A stretch of 64,000 nucleotides of DNA from Polyporus tsugae (Eukaryota > Basidiomycota > Agaricomycetes > Polyporales > Polyporaceae), in the NCBI GenBank assembly GCA_024305745.1, contig JAHRBS010000005.1:992001-1056000 (forward strand), written 5' to 3'. This document shows, in pieces, positions 45,601-57,788 of the stretch. The notes below the pieces were generated by a model, which searched no databases, was not told where the DNA came from, and saw only the letters and a program-made list of their open reading frames with translations. A program made the translations under genes and the position numbers. The stretch's first letter is position 1, and each line of letters opens with the position of its first letter.

Positions 45601-48102
45601 ATGATGGACGCGCCCGCTCCCCGCGCCCCGACGTGGCGCTCAGGCGTGCTCAGGTTCCCCAACTTTCGCAAGAAGACTCGCGAGGAGGACTCGCAAGAGG
45701 AAGCGAGCTCAGCTGGGCACCCTCTCGAAGCCATCCTCGAGCTGACACGTCAGTCGCCGGTGTCAGCCCCTTCCCCCTCCCCGAACGTCGCATCTACGTC
45801 CCCGCCAGAAAGGTGATTCGTACGCCGCGTGACGCACAATACGTCGCTGATTGCTTTTGTTTAGCAACGAAACCTCAGAACAAGGGTCGGGTCGTCCACA
45901 GCCCGCAGGGCCTGCGTTGTTCAAACGGACTCGATTCGGTTGCGGTAAGTAATCTGTTGCGGTCAGTGGGAGAGTTACTCACAGTGACGTTCAGCCCCAA
46001 CCATATGCGGGCCTTGGGAAGGCAAAGTGGCTTCTCAAGGTGTCCTCAGCGGTTTCGTTATCACTTCGCCCTCGCAAGAGCATGTACCACAAATGCCTCG
46101 AGACGTCAACGTAGTACAGACATACGTGGATGGTCGATGGGGAGTTCATGAGTATTCTCGACATCCTCAGTGGTATCTCGAGGAGATGACCCACGTGGCA
46201 TGTATCCCGCGCAGTGCGTCACCACCCAACATCCCTGACATCCTCTTCACTTCTCTGGAGGCGGACAAACACTGGGAAGAGGACGCTTCGGTCGCCGTTC
46301 ATGGACTAGGTCTCATGCGAGCGTCGGTTCGCAAGGATCTGGCCGATGCTGCCGCCACCGCCATTCGACGCACGGAGACGATAGTCAATGCGAAGGAAGC
46401 GGTCCTCCGCTACGCCCAATTTCTGGTTATGCTCTTGCGGCAGGTGGTGGATCGACTGAATTACTTACCGTCTGTCGCAACGAGGGCGATTGCCGTGGCC
46501 GCGCACATTCAACGCCTGTGTCTAGAGTTGGCGGGACTCAAGACTTACCTGGACATTGTGGTTGGCAGGGTCGAGTCCTCAAAAGACTTCAGTGCATCCG
46601 TTCTGGACGTTGTAGGGGGTTTCGTCCGCGAAGGTGCTGTAACGCAGACGTGGCATCGCGTTGGGATCCCGTACTGGGTGTTGCAGCCCTTGAACGCCTC
46701 GCTGGCCGTGTGGCGGATCGTGGAGCAAGACCCGCTCCCATACGATTTAGCCCGCCAGGTCTGCGACCCACCTATCTTGCACCGCGCTGGAGCGTTTGTC
46801 GGAGTGTCGAACCTAACGGGCAATTGGATCAGCAGCATGCTGGTCTCCATCTCGAAGCACATCGCAGGCTCTCACCTCTCGTCGCTCCACTTGACCGCTG
46901 TGCCCCATCTGCCTAGCGAACCTACCGTCAGCAGTAAACGTCCTCGGGTTGAAGAAAAGACAATCGTATCAAGTCATCTTTCAATGCGCGCGGCTGATGC
47001 TGAGCCTCAGGCTGGGACGTCGAAGGGTGCTCGGCGGCGGGCGCGTCGCAAAGCTACTGCTGCGGGGCAGATCAACGAAGAACCGACGACCTCTGCCACC
47101 AATCAAAGCCAGGTTGTGGCGGGCCCCCCTGGCAGCGCGCACCCTTCCCGAAACCTCGTACTATCGCCTTTCGTCGACATCTCGGAGATCTGGATTGAGG
47201 CGTTGCGCGTGGCCTGCCCGGTGCCACAGTCCCCTAATTCGGCGTTATATTTCTTCCCGCCCCCTTTCCTGTTGGACACGGTGACGTCGATGGACAGCCT
47301 GCCGCCCGGATGCGTCCATCCCGATCGAGCGCGGGCCGACGCCAAAGTTAGCCGCTACCTGCACAACCTCCTGCGCATTCGCGAGTTCTGTCGCACCCGC
47401 CTATTCGACATTTCCCTCGACAACAGACCTCTGACAATTACGGAATGGCGGGCAGCGCTCTGGGGTGAATATCTCCCCCAAACGAGCATCCGTGCGGGGG
47501 GGCAGACCTCCGACGCCAGACGTGCGAAGCGGCGCCTCGGCGAGCGCAACGAGATCGGTGTCTTGTTTCACAAAGTCGCCCATATGGACTCGTACGACGA
47601 GCACGCCGTCGTGGAGTTCGAGGGATTGGACGTCAACCTCTCCACCATCACGGCCAATCCGGCCATCCGCGCGTCGCTCTTGTGGGAGTCGCATGAAGTC
47701 AACTTCCGCGCGGAACTACTGGCGTTGGACTCCTTGCTCGTGCCCCAGAAGAACTGGATGGAGATTCATCGGTGGGAGCGCGAAATGGTGGTATCGGGCG
47801 TGTGGGGGCCGCCATCGTCGGCGGCCACCGTGGCCGCCCCAACAGATCGCGCTTCCCGTGTTTTCTGTTGGGACTCGCCGCCTCATGAACACTGGGAGAT
47901 GGGTCGTGAGCGGCTCCGTTTCTTTGCGCAGGTGCTGATGCGTTGGCCAGGATGTCCGGAGGCCGTTATTCAGGGCAGCAAGCGCGACCAGTTGCTGGAG
48001 GGCCAGTACCAAGACATTCAGCGGCAGGCGGTGCAATTCTATGTACAAACATTTGTTTCTCGATACTCAAGACTCCCCATTCCGCCGATTGTATCCCCGT
48101 GA
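45601..48102 (+). CDS. Giant-element cargo protein A, about 820 residues, nuclear-type
   Basis: Small 5' exons (MMDAPAPRAPTWRSGVLRFP.., then SNETSEQGSGRPQPAGPAL..) splice into a long exon that ends at 48102. The main part has MPRDVNVVQTYVDGRWGVHE, YSRHPQWYLEEMTHVACIPR, helical stretches (TRAIAVAAHIQRLCLELAGL), WHRVGIPYWVLQPLNASLAV, a disordered middle with SSKRPRVEEK and ARRRARRKATA (nuclear-localisation-like), and a conserved-looking C-terminal region (EWRAALWGEYLPQ, DRASRVFCWDSPPHEHW, RLRFFAQVLMRWPGCPEAVI). No catalytic motif is recognised. The long uninterrupted frame argues for selection. It could be a structural or DNA-bound partner of the transposase, or an unrelated passenger. Confidence 0.75.
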
Positions 48103-48427
48103 GTTTTGCGCACATTGTACGTTTTAATGCATATCCTTCTCTTGAGATCTGGTATTGCTGGTGACAAATAAATATTTCGAAGGTGTCGATCAAGCGCAAG
48201 TCATGCCCGAATAACAGAGACTTGCATGCGGTTGTTGCGACTTTGTCGCAATACCGGGTACCTGACCCATGTGGGGCGCAATGTCCGCCAGAAGACGTCC
48301 TTCGGCAGAAGCCGTGGACCCGAAAACGACTGACTGGATTGCACGCAGAGTTGAACATGCCCAGGTCTCGACGCCCTTCCTCTCGAAGGGCCCACTGTCC
48401 ACGCCGCGCGATCGCTCTCGACTCATC

Positions 48428-50574
48428 ATGGCTCGCCAATACGCCCTTCGTCAAGATTCATATTGGTTCACCGCAGAGTGGAACTATCTCGACGAGGCCG
48501 TTAAAGACGCAGACGTGCAAGAGTTCCTCGCCAAGAACGATTACGACAAGGCCCGCGGGCTGCTCGTTGCGCGCTTCCACAACAAGTTCACGGGGCCCGT
48601 GGACGGCGAGACCGATGCGGAATTCAAGAAACGGTTACGGGGCACTTCGAAGGCTCGCCAGTCTGTCGTATCTCGTAGAACGACAGAGACCCGAGAGCAA
48701 TGGGAAGCCCGCATGGTCACCTTACCGAATGTGCATATCCTCTTCCAGGTATCACTCGTCGCTAATCCCATTTTTTCAGGCCATCCAGGAGTGGTTGAAG
48801 AACTGGCGGACGCGCAACAAGCGTCAAGGCGGCAAGAAATGGAGTCCGCCTTCCATGCCCGCCCCACTGAAACGCAAGCCGCGCGTTACCACGCCATTCG
48901 AGGCGTTCTGCAAGTCCGACGAAGCTCCGCAAGGCGCTGACTACGTTACCGCAGATGGGCGGCGCCGCTGCGACATTAACGCGCTGCAAGCTGCCCGCTT
49001 GGCCGCCTGGAACAAGCTCCCCGAAGTCGAACAGCAGCGCTACAGAGAGGCCGCGAAGGATGCGCTTTCAGAGAGAGGTGATGGGGGACCCGGCGAGGAT
49101 GATGAAGGGCCCGACGAAGACAAGGCGCATGCTGTCGCGTAAGTCTTCCCCGTCCTCTTGCAGGGTTCGCGCTCATTCATGGACACCGCCTAGTCACGCC
49201 GAGGACATTGCTGCACATGTGGACCAGTTCGTCAAGATCTTGCACGACTCAGTCAGCTGGGGCGGGTTAGCTGTATTTGGCGGTCCTGACGAAACCGGAG
49301 AGGCTCGAATTCATGTGTAGGTGGAGTTCCGCCCTCGTTACGTCGCGCCGCTGACCTTGGACCAGCACGGGGGCGGGTACGAACCGCCACGGTCAGACCT
49401 TCTTCGACGCGTTCCTTCAGACGGTCGGGTGGACTCAACTGGAGTTTGAGACCGTGTTCGCCCTGTGGGTTGAGCAATGCCGCGAAGGTGAGTCGCGTCC
49501 AAGATTCTCGCGTGTTTTTTTTTTGCGAATTGAACGTGCAGGTCCAGAGGCGCCCGAGGCCAATACGTTTGCGCTCACGGCGCGCCGGGCCGTAGAATGT
49601 AAGCCTGACCGTTATCGACCTCGTCTCAAATACTAACTACATTGTGGTAGATGCGCGCGCAAACCGGGAGACTCTCTTGGCCCCCGGCGGGCCGGCCACC
49701 ACCCGCGGCGCTCCTCCGTCCGTCGCAGGTGTCCTGATGTGTTCGCGTGCCATCGGCGGGTGGTTAGGAGACCCTGCCCGTGTAACCAGATTCCCCGTCA
49801 TGAACTACGACACCATGGACGCCGCAGGCAAAGTCGACCATGCGATTCTCAATGGCCTTGCCGCACTCAACATGGAACGTTCGCAGTCTGCTAACCCCAA
49901 CGGCGAACCATCCCTCGCGAGTACGACTCCAGATGGCATGTCGACCACGCTCACAAACCCAGCTTCCGCCGACACCGCGACCGAGGGTGGCGCCACCACG
50001 CACAGCTCATCGGATGGGAGTCCTCCGCCTGGGGGTGACCTTCCTCCTCCCGCCAACGACGATGAGGAGATAGTCTTCCCCCAGGATGGCTCCAATTACG
50101 CTCCGAACTGTCCATTCGACTGTTGCCAGCTTGACCTCGGGCAAGCTCCCTCAAGCGACGGCGCCGAAGAGCCCGCCTCGCCGCGCGCTGCTAACACATT
50201 TCTTCCAGGCATGTTTCACCCGCGCGCACCTTTGACCGTACTGACCGAACTAAGTTGCCTTAGACTGCTTCGCACACGAGCCAACCGGGTCGCTCTCTGG
50301 CTCCGTAGAAACGACCATCCTCGGCGAGCCACGGGCTGTTGACATCGGGGCAGGGCCTGCCGAATCGGCGCCTGCCCCACAGGGGGCGCTCGTCCAAGAC
50401 GAAGTGGCAGCTAGCGCCGATAAGGGTGGGAATACTAACCGCAAGCGTCCTCGCAAGGCGTCTCAACCGTCGGGTGTTCCGATGCCTGGCCTTCGGGGCA
50501 TGGTCGTCATCGAGCGCGAGGCCCGAGCTCGAACCAGTCGCAAGTCTCGCAGGGAGTTGACTCAGGATGGGTGA
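48428..50574 (+). CDS. Giant-element cargo protein B, HMG-like and basic
   Basis: The start MARQYALRQDSYWFTAEWNY (48428; Met codons upstream at 48269 and 48281 are also in frame) is followed by EFLAKNDYDKARGLLVARFH and, after a short 31-nt intron, AIQEWLKNWRTRNKRQGGKK, then PFEAFCKSDEAPQG and INALQAARLAAWNKLPEVEQ QRYREAAK. The last part has the rhythm of an HMG-box or similar DNA-binding helix set, though this is only a resemblance. Further exons: HAEDIAAHVDQFVKILHDSV, GGLAVFGGPDETGEARIHV, GQTFFDAFLQTVGWTQLEFE, FALWVEQC, then a Ser/Pro-rich stretch and a final exon with NRKRPRKASQ and ARTSRKSRRELTQDG, stopping at 50574. The basic motifs suggest a nuclear protein. All junctions follow GT-AG in frame; some internal exon limits after 49700 are uncertain. 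Confidence 0.65.
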
Positions 50575-51837
50575 GTGACGGCCCGATAGCCGAAGCTGAC
50601 TGCGCTGACCTGATTAAACGCCCAGGACGCTTCCCCTCACAGCGATTGGCCGCACATGAACAAAGCTGGCGGCGTAAGATCGTCGCAAGGTGGTAGACTA
50701 GTGGTAGATAAAAAATCTGTACCTTGTTAGTCGCGTTTGAGGGGTGGACGTGGCTGATGCGCAACGTCAAGTACAGTCTGCACATAGAGCACTAAATTTG
50801 GATCTCAATAAACGCTGACCACCCCAATCTGAAAGAGGGGATCTCTCGATCGAGTTCAGGCACCCGCATGGACTCCGCCAACATCAAGCCTGCACGCTCG
50901 CTCGCCGCTTCCACTACTTGGGCGAAGTGGATGTACGGAGCGTGGGAGAGACGATCTGGGCTATCCTGCCCGAGGAGAAGAACTGGGAGCCCGCGCCGAC
51001 TCGCACCACGATATACATTCGCCCAGCGGGAGAGGTGACATCCCCGCTGCACCTCTGGTGGAAGAACAAGGAGGTTGAACGTCAGATTTGCCGTGAGTGG
51101 CGAGATGTCGGCACGGACGCACGGGTGCGTCGATTTCTCGATTATCACTGACACCGATTGACGGGGTGTGGGTAGATACATGAAGAAGAGTAAGACTGCA
51201 CCATGAGGACTTCTCGCTGTAACGTACACCCCATATCGTTCATGACACTTGCCAAGCAAGCCAATTCAATGTCACACTGGAGGCATCAGCATTCCGAACC
51301 TGAACACGCAGGCCGGACGACCAGCTGGCGGAGTTATTGAGGGCAGCTCCCCTTTTTTTCGATCCTCGAAGCATGTACCCTGTACCTATGCCCGTCAGCC
51401 TGTCCATCCATAATCTTTGACCCCGCGTGCCCGAGATCCGGTCGCACGCTTTCTCTACGGCGGTGCTGGTTCTCTCCGTCGCTGCAAACAGGGCACCGAC
51501 GCTGAACCCATGTGAGTACCCTCGCGAATAGTCAAGCTGACACATATGCATACTCCAGAACGCACCCGAGACTTCGAAGCACGAACGCGTGACGCACATT
51601 TACGTTCGAGGCCACCAGATTTCAACTTCGAACTGACACGCATGGAAATCAAACCGCACAAAAAAATCGCGCTCGTAGAATCGCGCCCCTCGGCTGTCCG
51701 GGGCAACCTTGTCTGCGGCTCCACCCTCAAGAAATACACACACGTCCCCGCACATTTCATCGTTCGCATCCCCGCCTGACTGCGTCGGCGTCCAGCTTAC
51801 CATGTTCTTACACCCTCCACCTTCTCCCACTCAAAGA
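50575..51837. other. Region between cargo genes, coding strand unclear
   Basis: At 50792-51260 both strands are open. On the minus strand a 155-codon frame ends RVPELDREIPSFRLGWSAFI; on the plus strand a frame contains EEKNWEPAPTRTTIYIRPAG and ends VRRFLDYH. One may be a small cargo gene, but I cannot decide which. The remainder, to 51837, has short frames such as one with FELTRMEIKPHKKIALVESR. Confidence 0.35.
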
Positions 51838-53607
51838 ATGGGCAACCAACATTCGAGCGGATCCGAGCCCGACAAGCCGAGTGCCCCGACCGATGGTACG
51901 CCGCCTGCCAAGTCGCCCCCCCCCGTTCCTCCGCGCGAGACATCGACCGAGCCCGACAAGCCGAGCGCCCCGACCGAGGGTACGCCGCCCGCCAAGTCGC
52001 CCCCCCCCGTTCCTCCGCGCGAGACATCGACCGAGCCCGACAAGCTGAGCGCCCAGTGCTTACCTCGGTTGCGTTGGTTTCACCTCAAGATCTGGCCCGA
52101 GGTGCGCATGCACGATACTCTACAACATTATTCATATCTAACTCTGTTTCAGACAGGCAAGACATACATTCCCGTCAGTGTTCTGGTCGCGCACCCCCAA
52201 CTTCGCCTCCTCCCCGGTTTCGCGGACCTTCCCCCCACGAAGACACTGCAGTTTTGGGGCCAAGAAGACGGCATTTGGGTGGATTCCACACCCGACCTGC
52301 TACCCTTTCACATCCACCAGAGCGCCAGAAGTGTCCTCGTCCGATACCCCAGCGCGGTCAACTGCGTCGGCTTCCCCCAAGCTCTTCGGCTGCTCGACGA
52401 GGAGAGGGGCGTCGACCCCGGCCCCAATGAATGGGACTACGTCGACTTGCGCTCTCAATATCCACGACACGACCACGGTGAAGAGTTAACAGTCGTGGCG
52501 TACGGTGAGGTAAGACGCCATTTACTGCAATACCTGGCCTGCAGTAACCGTGTTCTGTTCAGGACGACAAAAACCCCACGCTGTTCTACGTGACGCTCAC
52601 CAAGGCCGGCCTAGTCAGATGGGACCTGCACCCCCAGCTCCTGGCCCACGTCATGGGCAGTTCCCGCGGCGACTATCAGGCCGTCTTCTGCTCGTGGAAC
52701 GCCATCAGCCATAGCTGGGACTTCGTTAAACCCTCCGAACCCTTCAAACCTTGCGACCGGCATGACCTCGCAGTCATTCGCCACAAAGCGAACTCGTCCC
52801 CCGAGGGCCTGCCCCACTTCCTCGCCGAGCTCGATGCCCAGACTCACCGGCCTGTTTTAGTAAGCATTGCAATGAACCTTCCAGATAGCGCGACGCCTGA
52901 CAACTCTGTCGCAGCGCCTCCTGGTCGCTCCGCTATTCACCGACCGGCGACCGGCCGGCAGCGAGCCACTCACCATGAAGGGGCGCACGAAAACTTTATG
53001 GCCAACGTTGGTCTCGACCTACGCGCGCATCCCCCCGAGGGTTACCTCCCTCTCGGCCAGCATCAGCTCTGTGCTCACGTCTGCTCGCCCGACTACGGCC
53101 TGCATGTCTGCGAGCACGACTACGGCCCGCACGTCTGCGAGCACCTCCTCTCTGCAGCCCTCGAAGAGCACAAGTTTGCTGACGTCTGCTCGCACGACTA
53201 CGTCCGTGCAGACATCTGCGAGCACCTCCGCTGTGCAGCCCTCGAAGACCACAAGTTTGCTCGGAACTCCTCGCAACCGCAACATGATCTCGACCTCCGC
53301 CCTGCGGAGGTCAACACGCATTCGCAACCTCCAGAAGGATCCTCCAAACGTGAGTCCCGCGTTCAGCTACCTGGATGACAGCTGAGTTCCACCCCGTGCT
53401 AGGCCACCGCTTGCACTCCTCCCCCGCGCAACCAAAACAACGGTTCGAATAGATCTCATTTTCGCGGATTGCAGACCAACTGACCATGTTCCCTTGCTAC
53501 TAGGCTGATGAAGGCACCTCCCCGCCCACCACCAAGGGCAAAAAGAAGGTGCGAAAGCGTGTTCTGACCGCACATCGCATCCCCACTGACCGCTCCTCCC
53601 ACAGTAA
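51838..53607 (+). CDS. Giant-element cargo protein C, Pro- and Ser/Thr-rich
   Basis: The start MGNQHSSGSEPDKPS fits an N-myristoylation context (Gly2, Ser6), though an upstream in-frame Met exists at 51709. A Pro-rich 28-residue repeat follows (two full copies and part of a third), then a folded-looking region: LRWFHLKIWPEVRMHDTLQH, LPGFADLPPTKTLQFWGQED, VRYPSAVNCVGFPQALRLLD, and after an intron KNPTLFYVTLTKAGLVRWDL and NAISHSWDFVKPSEPFKPC. A splice near 52862 switches to a Ser/Thr-rich tail with internal repeats (SASTSSLQPSKSTSLLTSAR), a basic patch (LRRSTRIRNLQK) and, by two small exons, ..TKGKKK ending at 53607. Without those last exons the stop is at 53385. Function unknown. Confidence 0.6.
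51865..52050 (+). repeat. 84-bp coding tandem repeat
   Basis: Two full units and a partial third, each starting GAGCCCGACAAG (51865, 51949, 52033), coding EPDKPSAPT.GTPPAKSPPP and VPPRETST. Confidence 0.95.
53131..53271 (+). repeat. 81-bp coding tandem duplication
   Basis: AC(G/A)TCTGCGAGCACCTCC recurs at 53131 and 53212, followed by a similar CTGCAGCCCTCGAAG block; it codes the Ser/Thr-rich repeat of cargo protein C. Confidence 0.85.
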
Positions 53608-54172
53608 CTGCCACAAACCGGCAGTGTCCCGAACGTCCCTCCAGAGGTGTCCTTCGACCGCTCCTCTGCGCGCGCAATAAAAAACTAATCGTTCCGATGC
53701 CATGAGCTCATTCTCCCAAAAAAAACACGCGTCCCCGTCCAATATCTCTTTCCGTAATGTAAATCCAAAATACGTAGTACCGCTCGCTCGGCGAAGCAAC
53801 ACACGCGGCTCCTCATGTCCTGCTCTCCACGTAGTCACGCGGAGCTCACACCCAAAGGTCCCTCGCACATGTCGCCGCTAGAAATTGCATCAGCCTCGTA
53901 TCCCCCTGGTGTACGAGCCCCGCGTGAAGCAATCAAAGATTGCCATTGTCCAAGGGACCAAGGGACCCTAACGGCTCGCAAATTTTATCCAGTCGATCCC
54001 AATCATGAGCGGCCCCCCTGGAGATGACAGCGCGCACAAGTGACACAATCGTCCGAGCTTGCCGAGATCGATTCATACCCACCTGCATGAAAACTGCCCA
54101 ACGGTCGGGGATTTTGCCCCACCTCCCCCACCCTCCCCCACCCCTCCCATCGAGCGCCGTCTCCTCGTCGTC
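53608..54172. other. Spacer between cargo genes C and D
   Basis: No gene recognised; probably the terminator of C and the promoter of D. Confidence 0.35.
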
Positions 54173-56510
54173 ATGCGACTCTACCGTGCTTATCCTCAAC
54201 CCCACAATCCCACAGTTTATGGAGAACTCAGACTCGATGCTCCCAACGACGACGTCAAGTATTCCAAGAAGTTGAAAACCGCCTGCCTTCTCGCCGCCGG
54301 GCCCCAGCCCGAAGCTCCAAACTTTTGCCCTCGCTGTGGACAGCCCGCGACGTTCGACTCCCGCCTCTGTTACAAGTATGGCATTGCAGGCGCGTGGAAC
54401 ATGCTTGTAAGTACATACGTCGCGTCGACATTCCCCGAAATTTATCTGACTTCATCCCGAGTGCCGCGCATGTCACAGAGTCCACATACCGATGCAACAA
54501 GGTCCGACCGACGACGACCTCGAGCGAATCGAGTCTATCCGCGACCGAGACCGTCAAACTCAGCTCGCCCGTCAAAACGAGAAAGCCCGCGTAGGTGCCG
54601 ACAAGACCGCTGTGAACGAAAAGAAGGCGCGCGCGCGTGCAGCGAAGGCTGCTGCGAAAGCGAACGAGGTGGACGCATCCGCACGCGACCCTCCGAACAC
54701 CCAAAAGGAACCCAACCGCGGGGGGAAGGTCGTCAAGCCCAAGAAGGCCGCCTCAGTTGACGCGCGCCCCATGGCCACGAAGGAGTTACAGCGTCCTTTC
54801 GGAGTGCGTTCCTCCTTCTTGCCGCCACCCTTTATCTGCAACGGGCTGATGAATGCACATAGCTGATATGCAACGCCATACCCGCGGTTGTACGTCCATT
54901 ACCACACGGTACTGTGACGGATGGCAAACGCACACTGACGCTGCGAACCGTGCCCAGGGCCCTTCCTCCCAAGCTCCACAGGACCGCGACCATCGCGCGA
55001 CAGTAAGCCATTTCATTATCGGCCTCCAAAAGCGTGTACTCACTGCTTGAACCATAGACGCGGGTGACGGTCGCTGAGAACGTCGGAGCCAGGCTCGCAA
55101 TCGAGGTTAGCATCGTGGCAGTGCACTCTTTGCCAATGTCCCATCACATCCTCTTTTAGAACGTTGGCCCTGAAGTGCGCCGCATCTTGATTATCTTGTG
55201 GGAGAAGGTCCGTACTGCCCTACCGCGCTCTTTATGATGTCATATTATATCGCTAACTCCCAAGCATTCGACAGGCCGGTCAACACCCATTCATCGATCG
55301 GGTCGCCATACCCCTGCGCGACGACCTGTACCTGTACCACTACCCCCGAGTGCGCGGCATCCCCGCACCGACCCAGTTCGAGCGCTGGGTATTTGCCTAC
55401 AAAGTATGGAGCCCCGTCCCTTGGGAGATAAGTCCTATTGAGGTGTGCCCCAACGACGACGTCGTGTTTGTGCGGGTCATGGGGGTGCACTGCCAAGGAT
55501 TCGGACAACAACTCCACGACTACCAGCTCTCGCGCGGCCAGGCGCTCCCCCGCGAGCTCAGCCTCGCACGCGCCCTCTACGACCCACCCAAACGGCACCG
55601 CTGGATTCTTGTCTGGACCGAGGTACGAGGACAGATACCAATCTTATCGCAACCCGCGCTAATGCGAACCTATCTATAGCACAACACGCCGCCACACATT
55701 TTCCTGTTCAATTGCGCGCTCTTGGACGACCCCACCGATGGCGCACCAGTTCCCATGCCATGGCTAGACCTCCTCCGCGACGCGCCCTTTTTTCTCGCCT
55801 GGCACGAGACCCACAGTCGGTGGGCCGGCGTCCTGCCCAAGCAATCGTCGAACATCCCGGGCGACACGCCGATTCTATTGCTCGCAAACCCCAGCGTGGA
55901 CACCTTGCAGGGCTCTGGAGAGGCGATCGCGTGGCTCGAAACGTGGCGCGCGAACCACGGCAGCGGCATTCATGAATCGAAGCCCAGCGAGAGCGCGCGC
56001 GCGCGATCCAAGCGAGCTGTATGCACCGAGGGCGAGAAGGAGCCCGCATCTGCTCGACCCGCCACCACAAAGCGCCGGCGCAAGCTTTCCGCGGACGCAC
56101 TTCCTTGGCGCGCCGACTCTGCATCCAAGATGGCTAGAACGTCTCTCGCACTGCCCCTGTCATCCGACGATGAACCCGAGATCGTCAAGATGTCCCCACC
56201 AAGGTCCAAGAACCGGCCGACAACCTGTCATGACGTTCACGACGGCCGCATGGCACTTCTGACCTCTGGCAACATTCTCAACCTCCCGGGCGACACGCAT
56301 GCAACCCCCCTCACCATTTCCGACGACGATTCCGAATCTTCGAGTATGGCGCTGACCACTGCATGGCGTTCACGGCGCGCGATCTCGGCCGACGTACCGG
56401 AGTTCGTCCAAGGTTCGAGTCGTGCACCCCTGTGGGCGAAGCCCAAGCAGGACAAGGCGATGGAGCTTGACAGTAAGGGCCAGGAAATTATTGACCTAAC
56501 TGACGTGTGA
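54173..56510 (+). CDS. Giant-element cargo protein D with C-terminal SUMO-interacting motif
   Basis: The start MRLYRAYPQPHNPTVYGELR leads to FCPRCGQPATFDSRLC (a possible small zinc knuckle), a highly charged helical region (RQNEKARVGADKTAVNEKKA), then small exons with TRVTVAENVGARLAIE and NVGPEVRRILIILWEK, and a central folded part: AIPLRDDLYLYHYPRVRGIP, PTQFERWVFAYKVWSPVPWE, DDVVFVRVMGVHCQGFGQQL, RHRWILVWTEHNTPPHIFLF and LLRDAPFFLAWHETHSRWAG. The tail is disordered, with TKRRRK (nuclear-localisation-like) and acidic Ser patches, and ends QEIIDLTDV, a textbook SUMO-interacting motif. Joins between 54400 and 55060 are partly uncertain, so this might be two genes. A nuclear role linked to SUMO-marked proteins is inferred. 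Confidence 0.6.
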
Positions 56511-57788
56511 CACAATAGTTTAGAATGTAATGAACGCATGTTTGATGACACGGCCGTAAGAACACGGATGAGGGAGTCGACATGATGTAATGACCAATGG
56601 GGCCTCAGACCGTCATTCCGTACACCCTGCCTGGGAACGGGTCAGGATGCCGTGAGTTCCGTGCATCCAGGCTGCGTATGGTGATGTATTGCATATATAT
56701 TGCTGAGGCTACATGCAGCTAGTAAGTCGGGTCCGAACCGGCCGCGGCAATGGGGCGATGATTGCCCCACGGCGTCGGGGCCAGCCGCCCAGAACAGACG
56801 GAGGCACTACGTGTCGTTTGGCCTTGGGCCGGCCATCAAAGGTATGAGAAGGGCCTGGTGGGGATGCGATCCCACCTGACTTTCGGCGTCATGGCCATAC
56901 ATGTGCGCGACACCGCATGTCCCGTCTCCCCTGATGCCTGATGCCACTGACACTCGTCCAGGTATGGCACAGTACGACTCAGCGGACTGAAGGGAGGCGG
57001 GCCATCCACTGACAGAATAACATGTCAACCACGTGAACCTGGGGCCAAACGAAAACACAAGCAGAGAACGCGCACGACGACAATCGATCTAGATAGCAAC
57101 CGTGATCTATGGCGCGGTCGGGATGTCAGTGACCGTTGTAGGCATTGCCCTGGGAACGGCGGGATCAACAGACCAGACCTGCCGGTTCGTGGGCTCACCA
57201 CAGCCACCAGTCGAGACACGATCGAACTGTGGATCGGTCCCCGATCACAGGCACGCTCTGCCTGTGATCGAAGACAATGCTCATGACGTAGGACGTGGGG
57301 AACGCAAACGCACCTGTTCCCAAAAGCTATCGACCGCACGCACGGACGCCAGAGCCCCGACGCCGGAAACATTTGCATCGAGTATCTTGACCTTGGATCC
57401 GCCTAACGAGTCTTCGCCCGACATCGATCACGCTGGTATCAAGGACGGCGCGGATTCTCCCTTCAAGACCACGAGGGTGTCGCGACAAGAGCCACGGCGC
57501 GCGCAGCCTGAAAGGGCGGGTCAGCAGGGGACCGAAAGGGACATGAGATAAAAGCAGGCTGATGCAAATCGTAGTCCATGGCAGACGATGTCGTCTGGCG
57601 AGGGAACATGCGACGGTCAAGAGCAGGACACGGTACCGGTAAGCGCCGAACGCGCTGTACGCACGTTCGGTGCTCGGTGCTGTTGGGTGTGGTGTCGCAC
57701 TTGACCTGCCGCGTCGTTCCTCCTACCTGCGGAAGCTCAAGTTCCCCACTCATATTCCCAGAGTCTTTCTCCTCCCTCAACTGGCTCC
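56511..57788. other. Spacer of giant element with perfect hairpin
   Basis: No supported gene; a hairpin stands at 57242-57270. Plus-strand frames near 57102-57551 are of low quality. Confidence 0.4.
57242..57270. repeat. Perfect 12-bp hairpin
   Basis: CGATCACAGGCA, loop CGCTC, then its exact reverse complement; about 2.1 kb inside the right end. Confidence 0.92.
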
